Of a stretch of DNA of 60,000 nucleotides, positions 34,071 to 46,183 are shown piece after piece. Under the pieces are notes generated by a model. It was not told where the DNA came from and searched no databases. It was given only the letters and a program-made list of their open reading frames with translations. The number at the start of each line of letters is the position of its first letter. Within the stretch, counting starts at the first letter, position 1. A program made the translations under genes and the position numbers. The DNA comes from Owenia fusiformis (taxonomy: Eukaryota; Annelida; Polychaeta; Sabellida; Oweniidae): contig CAIIXF020000006.1 of the NCBI GenBank assembly GCA_903813345.2, positions 23,445,936 through 23,505,935 on the forward strand, given 5' to 3'.

Positions 34071-34428
34071 AAAAATGATCAAATCAGTATTCAGTATGGT
34101 GCTTAATTGATGCTCTCTAGTAAGTTATGCTAACCTAACCTGTCTGTATAAATAGAGGTTATTTAATGGGAGGGATGGAATATGAATTTCATTCCGAGGG
34201 AAAATATGATATTGGCCTAGGAAAATATCAAATTGACCGAGGGTGATAGTCCTACGTATAATCATTTTCTAAAACTTATTTGTTTTCAATTTTTGTATGT
34301 CATCACTCATCATCAAATGATTGTGACATAAAACGATACAATTTATCATATAACATTATCAACTTTTATTAACAAGTTTTGATTAAAAATATAAATGATT
34401 AATAACACTAGAAAAATTACCGGGAATA

Positions 34429-34490
34429 GTTCTGATACGGGATCCAATACGGGATTTTGGCTGATACGGGATCTGATACGGGATTTTTTT
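34429..34490. repeat. Short GATACGGGAT tandem motif
   Basis: Four spaced copies of (G)ATACGGGAT within 60 bp. Non-coding; the flanking 34.1-35.0 kb shows nothing else I recognise. Confidence 0.5.
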
Positions 34491-35089
34491 AATATTAATT
34501 TTATTCCCTGTTATTTTCTCGGGAAAACATGTTATTATGGAATAATGCGTTATATTGATAAATTTCTAGAGGGTTTGCCAGGAAAGCAAGACTAAATTAA
34601 AAAATGAAATAAATGCTGTATTTTTGTTTGTCCGCGGTGCAAGTGAATTGTTAAATATTTTAATTAGTTTTTTCCCCAGGTATCACTTAAAAGAACAATA
34701 AGCCATGAAAAAAGGGTACATTCTCATGTGTTTTCAACAAAAACAGCTCATCCAAGTGCACTTACACTTCAATTATTTTTTAAAGACATCACAGTTTATT
34801 GCAATCGACTTGTGGTGCACTCGCAACTAGCAAACGCGCGGTTGACATACACGGTTAGCCGACAAGATTGACACATCGTCGTAATTAGCGGTGAAAGTGA
34901 GCTTAGGTGTTTTTGTTGAACACGTGTGAACATGTAATTTGCACCGCGATACCCTAGGGGGGAAACTTGATAAATATTATGCAATTGACTTGCACCACGG
35001 GCAGTTCAAAAACGCAGCAAAATCGTATTAATTTCGCATTATGCAGTGACGCGTCGCAAAATGTCGCGCCTGTATTATTACACATTTGT

Positions 35090-35975
35090 AGTTTTTGGCT
35101 AACACAGTGAGCCTATGGGATCGACCAGGCGTCCGTCCGTCCGTTGGTCCGTCCGTCCGTCCGTCGGTCTGTCCGTCCGTCGGTCCGTCCGTTGGTCCGT
35201 CCGTCAACATTGGCCGCACAAATTAAAACTGCTATTCGGATTGCGTCATATCCACATTCATTTTATGCATATCCATAATGCCTATTTGACATATCATCGC
35301 CATTTCCCAAGTTCGCCCGGTTTCCGAGAAATTGCGTATTTTGACGTCAAAAAGTCAAATTTTCTGTAAATACTAGACACTTTGTTGAAGTAGAACTTTC
35401 AAATAACTTGTAGTAGTTGCTGTATATGCAACTTATGTCCTCTGAAGATTTCAAAGCTCTTGGAATTACAGTTTTTGGTGTTTACTCTATAAAATTTGAC
35501 AAAAAGTAGGACTTTGTCATTTTCAGGAAACTTTCTCATGTATAAAGTCAATGGCAGGTTTTGTGATTGACAAGATTCTCAAAGTTTGCCTTATACCTAG
35601 TCATTTCTTGCAATGAATTACATCATTACTAGATTTAAGCATTCCTACATGTTGCTCAATATATGTCAGCATCAAATTTTTACCATTTTTGAGATATTTG
35701 ACGTCAAAAAACAGTAAAAATAAGTTATTTTTCAACTTGCTTCGATTTGACCAATTGTTTTTTGAAAATCATCTACAAGTTGCCAGGAGTTCAAATCTGA
35801 CATTAGTTTTAGGATTTGACTTTTACTTGACCTTCAGTGACCTTCGAAAGGTCAAAAAAGTTGACTTTTCAAATTGTTTTTGGATGTAAATTTTGGTCAG
35901 CTTAATCACAAAAGACCTTACTGAGCTCTGATAAGTAAAATTTTCAAGGTCAAAGGTCATCAAACTAGGTCACAC
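35090..35975 (+). repeat. ~880-bp (GTCC)n-bearing interspersed repeat
   Basis: Starts TTTTTGGCTAACACAGTGAG then CCTATGGGATCGACCAGGCG, a (GTCC)n tract at 35129-35203, ACATTGGCCGCACAAATTAA, and ends near AAGGTCATCAAACTAGGTCA. A close full-length copy is at 56087-56958, nested in another transposon, and a partial copy is at 1345-1492 on the other strand. Spacing and order are conserved over the whole length, so this is a defined mobile unit. No long frame is conserved between copies. Confidence 0.8.
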
Positions 35976-36239
35976 AACTTTGCTATCTAAGTTTCTCAAA
36001 GTTCGAGGCTACAAATCCAAATCAATATTTTGTTTGAAAGTCAGGATATACATTCCTCTGAAGGTTCCAAACTGTGTGAGCACAGGACCGTGGGTCCTAT
36101 TTTTATCCTTCGAACGCAGACTCAAAACACCATTCACTCTCATCCTTATTCCTTTCTTTCTTTTGTAATATTACTCTGGGGTTTGACCTATTATCAGGCA
36201 ATGGAATTTATGATTCTTCTAGGAGCAAAAATCAAAACG

Positions 36240-37400
36240 ACGACGAAAGACCAGGTGTAAAAGGGTAGGAGGTCCTACCAAAAGCCATACCAAATGTCCA
36301 AATATAAGACCAATGCCATACCAAATGTTTAAATATAGGACCAATGCCATACCGATGTTATGACTGGTCCAAAGTAAAATATTTTCCGGGAAAACAGCTA
36401 ATATTAAATCTGAAGAAGGTCCCAAGAGGAAGGCGATCTTTGAGGAAAATGTTCCAAAACAACTTCAAATCAAAGATATGGGTAACTACTAGACCAATGC
36501 CATACCACAAGTGTGAGGTAACATATTTTCCACAACCAGAAAGTCGAAAAATCCGACCATTGCCATACCTCAAAAGTCATAATGTGGGGGCATTCTCATA
36601 CCAGATCCTAAAAAGGTACCTCATGTGCGCCGAGGATCCCCATCAAGGTCTATATTCAGTGAACCCCCGGGGCAGAAGACCACTAATTTTTTTAGGATAA
36701 CCTGGTGAGAATCGATAAGTACAAATTCAATGTCATATTTCAATCACAAACTCATTATTTAGAAAACAAGATGCAGCATATACCAAGTATTATGGCATTT
36801 TATTGTCAAAAAGTGTTTCATGGTTCTTTATTTGTTAATGTTCATCAACTAAAGTCTACGACATCTGTACCTGTCCAACACTACCAACATCTACATTGAC
36901 CTCCTTTCATACCCTCGTCATATAATCTTATTCTTTTACTTTCACTGTATCTATAACTTTGCTAATTTATAACCCTAATAACAAATTAATATACCTTAAT
37001 TCAAACTAGTTACAAACAACTCAACTCAAAAAATCCATATCATAACAATATATTATGGCGGTCAAGCTACACGTTTTTAAGAGAACTTGTAAGCGGACGT
37101 GTAAAATTGTGAGGCCCAGGGATAACTGTCCCCATCTCAACTGGTGTATGAGGGACCTTATTCACGGGTGTTAAGCCACGATGATACCATGAGCAAATGC
37201 TTTGAGGATCCGCGTTGTTTGAACCTACCGCCGAGCTCACTTATACATCAAGACCCGTCACACAGTCATGATACCGCCGAGCAAGCTCATTGCATCATCG
37301 GGTCTGCTTTACCCTCGTCTCATACCTTTTATAATCAATCGGTAAATTAAATTTACGACTAAGTAAATTCTCTGGACAATTCTACACGCTCACGTACAAG
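36240..37400. other. Gene-free stretch with degenerate short repeats
   Basis: Five copies of a CCAATGCCATACC-like motif lie at about 36274-36570 with irregular spacing. Several open frames of 60-118 codons cross this region but none shows a recognisable domain, splice context or conservation with another copy, so I call no gene. Confidence 0.4.
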
Positions 37401-37405
37401 CTATC

Positions 37406-38488
37406 TTAAAGGGACATTCCTTGTCACCACAAAATCACGTCTGGACAAAAAGCCCAAAAATGTGTTCAGGGGTTGTCAACTTAAATTTAAAGAAGAGATT
37501 ATCAGAAGGTTTTAAATCATATACCAAATTGAAAAAATATTCAGCTGGTTTTGTAATTTTTATAGCTCCTTTCCTTATGCTATATGTAAAGTTGAGAGTT
37601 GATGACATCACTTCCTGAGTAAAGTCGTCAAAGTCACACAATTCACATGACCATGATATAATAGTGTACAAATAGTGACTGCCATTGAGGGAAATAGTGC
37701 AAAATATTTTCCTCAAGGGAATATCCTGTCCACTGACATGTTCCCGAGGCTGCAGGCCGAGGGAACAAGTCAGTGGACAGGATATTCCCGGGAGGAAAAT
37801 TTTTACACTATTTCCCGAAAATGTGGCAGTCACTATTTGTTTTATTATATACCTGATAAGTACTCTGTAAACAAAAACAAAATGAGAAGGCTTTTCATAT
37901 TAATATCAAATGTTCACAGGTTCTTATTGGCATTTAAAGGCATTTTACCTTTCAACTCCTATAATCTCAGATTTGGGGGAAGATAAAATGTACTATTGAC
38001 TGGTCACATTACCTAACTGGTGATTAGTACAATTCATCTTCCCTGAAAGCAGGGATTTAGGACTTTCCAGGGAATTAGTTCATCTATCCATGTCATGTGA
38101 CCATGAATAAGCCAATGAGCATCTAGAATACATTTGAGGTATATAATAATTCGAAATAGTCAAGATCACGTAGAATTTTACAATTTAATGTGTTTGATAG
38201 CTTGTTTGATAACTTATTATGTATTTTAACATGGTTAGTGGGGGTTATTCTAGAAATTTTTTTATTTGCCCCGGGTGCCTTGATTTCTGGTTACTATGGC
38301 AACCATTTCTAATCTAATATTTCCGTTATTCTAAATGTTGTTGCCCATTCTGTGAAAAATTCATTTAGATATATTGAAAAATAGAGAAATTAGAGAGATA
38401 TTGTGAGAACTTTATAAGAACCCGTCGTTTATATGGTTATAGCTACCATAATAGGAGATAGATGGTCTAGTAATGAATATCCCTTTAA
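37406..38488. mobile_element. ~1.08-kb piggyBac-type (TTAA) non-autonomous element
   Basis: Bounded by TTAA followed by AGGGACATTC on the left and GAATATCCCT followed by TTAA on the right, i.e. short inverted ends with TTAA flanks as in piggyBac-type elements. A partial copy lies at 1-302. It contains a nested element at 37668-38152 that is absent from the copy at 1-302. No transposase. Confidence 0.7.
37668..38152. mobile_element. Nested element with 173-bp palindrome; inverted copy at 45283-45771
   Basis: 37668-37840 is a near-perfect palindrome: ACAAATAGTGACTGCC opens it and GGCAGTCACTATTTGT closes it, with TATCCTGTCCACTGAC and GTCAGTGGACAGGATA pairing around a GGCTGCAGGCC centre. The following ~310 bp (to TATATAATAAT) is also present, inverted, at 45283-45598. 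The pair of copies flanks the C1GALT1-like gene in opposite orientation, 7.1 kb apart. Confidence 0.85.
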
Positions 38489-38944
38489 AACGTGTATCTA
38501 AAGTATGTCCTCAAGCTTTAACTCCTTGATATAGTCAGAGATCTAATGCGATATTTAAACCAGTGCTGAGGATATAACTTATGTGTAGCCTGGTAACATA
38601 ATGAAACAAAGAATAAAACGATAAAGTTAGTAGGCAGTAAATATTAGTAGCGTTTGTTTAATTCAATCATTTAAAAATTCATTATTAACGTAATATAATG
38701 TTAAATAATGTCACATATATATTGTGAACGAAAACAGTGCAACAGATGAAGAACTATCCCTTATATTAAAAGGTGAGGACACATGTTACACATTGTTTAC
38801 ATATGTTATACCTACAATGTAATTTATGACAGTCATTCCGAGTACTTATTGGAATCCTTAAAAACCAGGAATACAGTTTGGCGAAACGCAATAGCAACGC
38901 ATGCTAATGAAAAATTTTGAGGATTTTGGAAAACACCAGCAGAC

Positions 38945-41900
38945 ATGGGTAAAATGATTTACTTACGACGGATATCTGTTTTCATAATTGGATATCTTAT
39001 TTTTGTTATACCATCTTACTTAATATTCATGCAGTACAAACACACAAAAGTGTTAGACGATTCAAACGAAAATGAAAAATATCTCGATAAATATATAGAA
39101 ACTAGGACGCTGTTATACTCTGAAGATAGCATGAGGGGAAGAACGTTTTCAACTTTACAAAATTCAACTATTGCAGAGGATAACAATACTATTTTCTCAA
39201 AAGGTATGTACATGTATATGAAGCTTAATTTTCACTAAAAACATTGTAAACCTTGTTTGTAAAACGGATAAATTGCTATCCTCAGTTTCGTTTCATATTA
39301 ATTCGCCGGTGTAAAACGGAGATTGTCCCACCCTAATAAATACTTTTTTTTTTATCATTATAGCTATCTTTATGCCCCTTTGCGTATGAATTAATTAGCG
39401 TTATTGTAAAATAATGAGTGGGTATCGAATGGGAGGGTAGGCCACTCCCAATTATGACATCTCAACTTTGTGCAGCGGTTTAGAATTCTAGATTAGGGGC
39501 TGATTAGTGCAAGTACTATTTTCCAATTGTTAGGCAACTATTCGATTTTTCAACTCATGGGCGTAGCTAAGATCCAAAATAGACGAGGCAAACTTCGGTA
39601 GCTGAGGCAAAGCCTAAGCGAAGGAGGACATTATGCTATTAAGACAAAGTAACAGTCGAAATAATGTCAATCTGTTGTAGTTCGTTTGAGTTTTCTATAT
39701 TGCCATTTCTTGCCGTCAAACAGATCATTAAGCTCTCCGTACATTGACACATTGAGTAATTAACACCTCAGGTGGAGTTACATTCTCACACATAAATCTT
39801 ATCCGTCCTTACTACACCGTTGATCGTGATCATTTATATGGAGTGTCGGTTACTTCGCAAAACTCGGTATAGATTCTAGAAAGTAAATTTGACCAATTTG
39901 TTTCAGGAAACTTAAATGAGTCCCAACGATATTTTTACAATATTCCCGAAAAATCATCAGATTCTGACAAATTAATTCTACAAAAGAGTTTGGTTCATTT
40001 TCCTCACCAGACTGAAAAAAATATTATGAAAATATGTACAAAAAGTTATTCCAGAAAATTTTAATAAGTCTCAAAAAGACGGTATTTTATCGAAAATTTC
40101 TCCTAAAATTTAATGGATTTTAACGCATCGGATGAATTTCCCGGGTAATGAAAAATTGTGTTTATTTCCAAAGGCGTTCGATCTGAATATGACGGGTGCT
40201 CTGTTTTTCTTCATCCTCATTAGGATAGCCTATTCTTGTTATATAGCCAACGAGAATGAGATGTTCAAAATGACTGCCTTATTGGTACCAATGAAACCGT
40301 TTTGAATGAGAAACGCTAACACACTTCCGGTTTCAAGGTATTATTTGACGTTATAGTTTACAGATTTTATTTATGACCTAAATGTTGGAACCAAGTGCAT
40401 GTACTTTCAAATAAAAGTTGAGAAATGTGAAGTTTTAAACGGATGCCAAGCTTAAAATATTAAACAGTATATACCATGAGACATATTATGGAAGGCACAC
40501 TGCATAATGCATATATGTATTTCTTAATTCTGTTGATAATTGTGAAAGTCTTCTAATCAGCAACAAGTACATGTACTTGGTGCTGAGTCACAGAGGGAGA
40601 CTTGGTATACTTGAATTTGATAATTTATAAATTCAAAGATTTTTCCGCCAAAATCCAGAGTTGCTCTGATAACTTGCTTTCCACTGCATTCTAGCAGAAT
40701 AAAACGAAATAATTTTTTTGTGAAATACAAAATGGCAAAGTCCCTGAATATTAAACGGACTTGTATATTTTCAGATAATCATAAAAAGTCCCAAGTGTCT
40801 TACCCAAGAATCCTTTGCTGGGTGATGACTAGCCCAGACGATTTATTAAGAAGGACAATTCACATACAAAACACGTGGGCTCGCCATTGTGATATTGATC
40901 TTTACATGAGCTCAGAAGAAAACAAAACGTTTCCAGCTGTTGGTTTAAATGTCACGGAAGGGAGAAACAACATTGGTATGAAATCTAAAGCATCATGGAC
41001 ATACATCTACGAACATTATCGTGACAAGGCGGATTATTTCATGAAAGTAGATCCGGACAGTTTCATTATTATTGAAAATTTAAAACATTTTCTGACCGAC
41101 TATGACCCTTCAGCGCCAGAATTTTTTGGCCATATTTTTAATCTTAACGGAGATACCAAGAAGAAATATATGGCAGGAGGGTCAGGGGTTATTCTAAGTC
41201 AAGAGTCTCTAAAACGTCTTGTCACCATCGCCTTCAAGAATTATACATGGTGTATGCCAAACGGACAAGGTAATTTTAGTTATATTTAAAACAAGTTAAA
41301 AAAGTATATGAGTCTTAGTACGATCTTTCTTCTTATATCTGTTGATATTTTAATTTATTTGTAATCTGATTGGTGAGTTCTAACATAACTGTAAACTGAT
41401 TGGTGAGTTCTGAGATATCTGTAATCTGATTGGTGTGTTCTAACATAACTGTAATCTGATTGGTGAGTTCGGAGATATCCGTAATCTGTTTGGTGAGTTC
41501 TGACATATCTATAATCTGATTGGTGCTACGTCTATTAGGTAACGATATTTAAACCAATCAGGTAGCGTATACATTATTTATGCATTGGCGAATATATAGA
41601 TTGAATGATGTAAAAAGGACTAGGTATAGTATTGCAAGTGATATTGTTTTAATAAAAAACACCGTATTTATGGCCAGAAATTGCTCACGGAGAAAGATAT
41701 GACTGTCCAAAATTATTTGCCAGACTATACCCGTCCTTTCAAAAACAATAGAGCGATAAGTGAAAATTATAGCATAATCAGCAATGCTAATTAATACCAA
41801 GCGAAAACTCTTGATCATACTTTATTTTCCAGCCGAAGACTTTAAATCCGGGTATTGTTTGGGATTAGTTGGTTGCACCCCTATGAATACCACAGACTCA

Positions 41901-44645
41901 AAGGGAAGAGAGCGCTTCATGGTGTTCAATCCTAAAGCACATTTGATCGGCAACTACCCCGAATGGTATTTACGTTATGATAGCAACAATGGCAGAATAA
42001 AGGTAAATCCGTGACTCGTGAACTTGTAACATAAATCTGATTTCTGAATATATATATACAGGGTGGGCCAAAAAACGCCACTTTTTTCAAGACACTATAA
42101 CTTTTTTATTTTCAAACCTACATACCCCAAATTTTGCAGTTATATAGTGCCAAGGGTTCTTAGTAATAATATAATGTAACAAGTCCTTCAACTGGGATTA
42201 TATTTGATCTAAAAAGAGGAGTTCAATTGGTCCGCCACCCCATTTGATGATAGATTTTAGTTTTAGTCGCCTTGCTGATATAGCAGTATCAATGAAATGT
42301 TAGCTATATTTTTTTCAACGTGTCTTAATTGCCAGCTTAAGTTAAGCAATTCTTTAGATCGGGTGCCTTCATACCATCTCCTGGAGACCTCCCCATGCCC
42401 TATACTCACTTGGGTTTGAATTAGGGCTATTAGCTTGCGGTCATCGGGGCGTATCAGTTTAGGAAGATTATGCAAATTATGCTTATTTCTCATGGCACAC
42501 CACATGTTTAAGTGAGACGCTGGTGACATATTTTATTCAAGTAAAAGTGTATAATTCATGATCAATGGCTAGATAACAACCTCAAGTTTCATTTGGTATG
42601 TGAATTATGATTTTGTATCAAAAATTAAAAAAGTTATAGCATTTTGAAAAAAGTGGCGTTTTTTGGCCCACCCTGTATATATATATTTCCAATTTAAATA
42701 TAGTATGAACCCTGAATTAGTCCACTGATTGTGATTGTGTAATTTACATATCATTATAAATTAGAAATATCTAAAAAATAGAATTACAGCTATTACCCCT
42801 TTAATTAAATATGACAGCAGACCATTGTCCAGTGCACAGAAGTGTTATTTACATACTATAAGACCACACAGTAAGTGAGATGAGTAGCTGATTGGTTATT
42901 TGGCTCTTTACGCAGCCATTGCTAAATAAATGATTGTTTTGTTCAGTTTGTAAGAGCAAGTTCGGGGAATGATAAGAAACAGTAGCTGATTGGTTATTTG
43001 GCTCTTTATAATTTGGGGTGTCCCATAAGTAAATATGGTACACTCCCCTCTACAAGTTTGGCAACATGAAGTTCCCTTAATTCTGGACTTTTCAAAGCTC
43101 GTTCATATTTGGTGGTTTTAAAAATTAGGATTCAAACATGAATAGAACTCCAATAAAAACTTCCGGGTTGCCAAATTTATGGAGGGGGTGTAATTTTGCT
43201 CTGACCATTTTTCATAATCAGATTATAAGCTTCATTTCACTATATTGTGTTATACAGGAAATGCAGCAATAAATTACATTATCTCTAGCAAAGGCCAACT
43301 TATTAACCAGCGATCTATAGCAATATTAAATACAAATAAATATTGTGAATACCTTTTGAACATAAAATCACCATTGCAAATTATTATTGCTACTTCAAGC
43401 ATAAATTATGAATTCATATTTATGATTATTATACGACAAATGTTATATTTCAACGTAAAGGCTGCTACATGTACCAGATCTCAACCTGTTATATTCCCTC
43501 TCAGATTTACATTTTTTTGCAGAGCCCTTCTTTTTGAAAATAATATTCATAAACATTTAAATATGAACATACAAATTACTTTTTCGACACGAAAGTAACA
43601 CATCTTTTTGAGGCAATTTTTGTGAAGAAGAGTCTTTTTAAATTATTTTAATAATATCTTATGTAAATTCAAAATGTTCACTTTTTACAGCTTCAAATAG
43701 CAATTCAACGTTTTGATTAAAGATCTATTCTGCGTGAAATTAATGTTTTTCGGTTTATAATTATAGATTAAAAAGAACATTAAGGGAAACTAAGGGAAAG
43801 CTAAATCATGACAGTGTGATTTAAACAATAACATGTTTCCACTTATCAAAGTATGAGACAAAAACTTGTGCGGGGTACTGTTGAAAATTTTGGTTATCGT
43901 CCATTTTAAACTACATGATAGCCTATTGGCCACTTACCATTGATTTGAACTGCGGCCCATTTAGAAATGATTAATAGTACAATAACGTCATTTCTGCGGG
44001 CAATATAGTGAAATATTGGACCGAGGGCCCTACCGATATCTAATTTTCCGGGGAAAATTGCCGGTCATTAATTGCATTCTTGACCGGCAATATTGACCGC
44101 CACTATGACGTCACATATTGGTCAGGTCGATAGAGTAAAATGAATGCCTTCTAAACTAGCACTAAAACCCCTAGAACTGGCCCGGCAAGGTGGTAATAAT
44201 TAACAATACACGCAATACATGTTAAAACAATTTATGAATGGGGACCAATATTTCTGGGGTACGATCTTAAAGATATGCAAAAGTTATCATTTTAATGAGA
44301 CATCACCATTGTCCACTTACCGACATATACTATTTATTATTACAGGGTATAAACTGCTGCAGTGATTTCCCTATAGGCTTCCACTACATCAAACCAGATG
44401 AGTTGTATCTTTTGTACTACTTGATTTACAACGCTCGCATCGTTGATGACAAGATACTTCTAAGGGAGGACGCTAAACCTATGAAAGATCTACTTTTAAA
44501 GGATCTCAATAAAGTCGTTATAGGGCAGAAGATTGCAAAACTCACACCACTTCAAAAGAAAATGAATGAAATATATGGAAAGGCACGGAAACAGGCTGCA
44601 GTGAAACAAGAATCATTAAAAAACAATTCTCATGCACTGAGCTAA
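38945..44645 (+). CDS. C1GALT1-like: Core 1 beta-1,3-galactosyltransferase-like enzyme
   Basis: Predicted glycoprotein-N-acetylgalactosamine 3-beta-galactosyltransferase, making the core 1 O-glycan (Gal-GalNAc-Ser/Thr) in the Golgi. Exons 38945-39203, 40775-41269, 41833-42002 and 44346-44645 join in phase to 407 residues plus TAA. Residues ~8-28 form a type II membrane anchor (RRISVFIIGYLIFVIPSYLI), followed by a stem. The catalytic region shows RILCWVMTSPDDL, NTWARHCD, LYMSSEENKTFPAVGL, DYFMKVDPDSFII (DPD in place of the DDD of vertebrate C1GALT1), YMAGGSGVILSQESLKR, EDFKSGYCLG, and CCSDFPIGFHYI near the C-terminus. About 60 lysine-rich residues follow the catalytic fold, longer than in human. 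N-glycosylation sites NST, NKT, NVT and NYT are present. The large last intron contains a mariner-type MITE. Orthology to C1GALT1 rather than a lineage-specific paralogue is not certain. Confidence 0.9.
39204..40774. other. Intron 1 of the C1GALT1-like gene; nothing further seen
   Basis: AT-rich intron of 1.57 kb. Donor GTATGT at 39204, acceptor TATATTTTCAG before 40775. I see no recognisable repeat family or coding segment. Confidence 0.5.
41361..41525. repeat. 30-bp tandem repeat, 5.5 copies
   Basis: Unit GTAATCTGATTGGTGAGTTC plus TAACATAACT, alternating with a variant ending TGAGATATCT. Lies in intron 2 of the C1GALT1-like gene. The unit includes ATTGGT, the inverse of a CCAAT-box core; functional meaning is unlikely but unknown. 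Confidence 0.85.
42059..42675. mobile_element. 617-bp mariner/Tc1-type MITE
   Basis: Ends CAGGGTGGGCCAAAAAACGC and GCGTTTTTTGGCCCACCCTG are perfect inverses, extending through CACTTTTTTC / GAAAAAAGTG, and each is flanked by TA within a (TA)n context. The interior has an 88-codon minus-strand frame (42263-42529) without a recognised domain. In the last intron of the C1GALT1-like gene. Confidence 0.9.
43038..43193. repeat. 156-bp inverted-repeat MITE
   Basis: TACACTCCCCTCTACAAGTT then TGGCAAC pairs with GTTGCCAAATTTATGGAGGG then GGTGTA. A similar AAGTTTGGCAACCTCCA piece occurs at 32225. In the last intron of the C1GALT1-like gene. Just upstream (42883-43012) two direct copies of AGTAGCTGATTGGTTATTTG occur about 100 bp apart. 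Confidence 0.6.
43978..44050. repeat. Half-copy of the AATAACGTCATTTC foldback
   Basis: AATAACGTCATTTCTGCGGG, CAATATAGTGAAATATTGGA and CCGAGGGCCC match the left arm of the hairpin at 51325-51425. The right arm is replaced by other sequence. Non-coding, last intron of the C1GALT1-like gene. Confidence 0.6.
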
Positions 44646-45007
44646 GGGCAGCAAAATCATTTATTAAGTAATTAATTATTCATGTCATCGTTTAATTTCG
44701 AAACAACTGAGTCCTACCAGAAAGGCTCTTTAAGTGATGTGAGTAAAATCATTGAATGAGTTTTAACTTTTCTCCTAGGCCTTATAAGACAAAACATGAA
44801 GCAATTTTGTCGATTGAGATAATATCAAGATGAAATGACAGGGACCAGTCAGTGACGTCTTTGCTAGGGTGTCCGTAGCATGCTTGACGACGCGTTGCCA
44901 TCGTCCAGTACCACTCACGACTGAGACTATGAGCTAGTGATCACCAATCATTCAATACACGCAATACGAAATAATGGAACGTAAAAGGTTATTAGCTAAT
45001 ATCAGAG

Positions 45008-45082
45008 TACCCTGCGCGCAGAGTCTAGTTATAAACTACAGACGGAGCGAAGTGAAGTGAAGTTGAACGAATGCAAAGGGTA
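45008..45082. mobile_element. 75-bp micro-MITE with 9-bp target duplication
   Basis: Begins TACCCTGC, contains GAGTCTAGTT and ends GAATGCAAAGGGTA. Flanks are ATATCAGAG (44999-45007) and ATATCAGAC (45083-45091), a 9-bp duplication with one difference. A second copy, 87 bp, is at 58229-58315 with a perfect 9-bp duplication. Too short to encode anything. About 360 bp after the C1GALT1-like stop. Confidence 0.8.
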
Positions 45083-45282
45083 ATATCAGACATATTACAT
45101 CTATAAAACTTTTTATATGTCTCTGCTAATAATATTTAAAAGGAATATTTATAACTAACAAGTAATTTATTCTATACTAATACTAACTACTAATGAAATA
45201 AATCACGCCAATGAAAGGTATTAGACTATAAGTTACAACAGATGTTACAGCTATTGTGTTTTCTCTTATAAAATAGAAAATA

Positions 45283-45776
45283 TTATTATATACTTCAAAT
45301 GTATTCTAGATGCTCATGCTTATTCATGGTCACATGACATGGAATAGATGAACTAATTCCCTGGAAAGTCCTAAATCCCTGCTTTCAGGGAAGATGAATT
45401 GTACTAATCACCAGTTAGGTCATGTGACCAGTCAATAGTACGTTTTATCTTCCCCCAAATCTGAGATTAAAGGAGTTGAAAGGTAAAATGCCTTTAAATG
45501 CCAATAAGAACCTGTGAACCTGTGAACATTTGATATTGAAATGAAAAGACTTCTCATTTTGTTTTTGTTTACAGAGTACTTATCAGGTATATAATAAAAC
45601 AAATAGTGACTGCCACATTTTCGGGAAATAGTGTAAAAATTTTCCTCTCGGGAATATCCTGTCCACTGACTTGTTCCCTCGGCCTGCAGCCTCGGGAACA
45701 TGTCAGTGGACAGGATATTCCCTTGAGGAAAATATTTTGCACTATTTCCCTCAATGGCAGTCACTATTTGTATAAA
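45283..45776. mobile_element. Inverted copy of the 37668-38152 element, with 173-bp palindrome
   Basis: The palindrome is at 45599-45771; the tail 45283-45598 matches the inverse of 37841-38152 with a few small differences (for example AGCATGAGCATC vs AGCCAATGAGCATC). Together the copies could pair or recombine around the C1GALT1-like gene. Non-coding. Confidence 0.85.
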
Positions 45777-46183
45777 GTAATATTTTTGGACAGTATCCAT
45801 TGGATTATCAGCACCTAAGATTTATGAATGTAACAAATGCGCTAATTTTCAATTTGCGTGTATCCCAAATCCTGCTCTATAATACGTTTTCAGATACACT
45901 CATATTTACGGATCAAGCCTCTTGAACAACTTCACTCGCCGATCTCATTTTCATTTCATTTCACTTTCCGATTCAGTTTAAGTAAAAGAAAACATATATC
46001 CTGATCAAAGACACCCGACCACTTGAATCCCTTAATTGTATTGTATATTTATTGCCTCATTTATATGAGAGAATACATTTTAGTATTAATTTTACATATA
46101 ATATATAATATACAAGGATAAGATTAAATTATGTGATAAAAAGTTGTTGTTTTGGAAAACATAAAAATAAAGTGATAGAGAAA

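Noticed and set aside
35115-35369. Arg/Ser/Pro/Val-repeat protein
   Set aside because: Translation of a (GTCC)n tract in an interspersed repeat; frame not conserved in the copy at 56.1 kb.
36344-36700. 118-codon frame
   Set aside because: Lies in a degenerate repeat region with CCATACC motifs; no domain or exon structure.
37140-37350. GC-richer stretch considered as a tRNA or structured RNA
   Set aside because: No tRNA A/B box pair with a plausible cloverleaf could be drawn by eye.
37435-37986. Overlapping frames of 100-132 codons, with matching frames at 45432-45818
   Set aside because: They arise because a palindrome-bearing element is present twice; both strands of the palindrome encode similar peptides. 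No domain is recognisable.
42263-42529. 88-codon minus-strand frame inside the mariner-type MITE
   Set aside because: Too short and lacks recognisable transposase catalytic motifs; left as part of the element.
43245-43598. 117-codon plus-strand frame
   Set aside because: Within the last intron of the C1GALT1-like gene, AT-rich composition, no domain or splice support.
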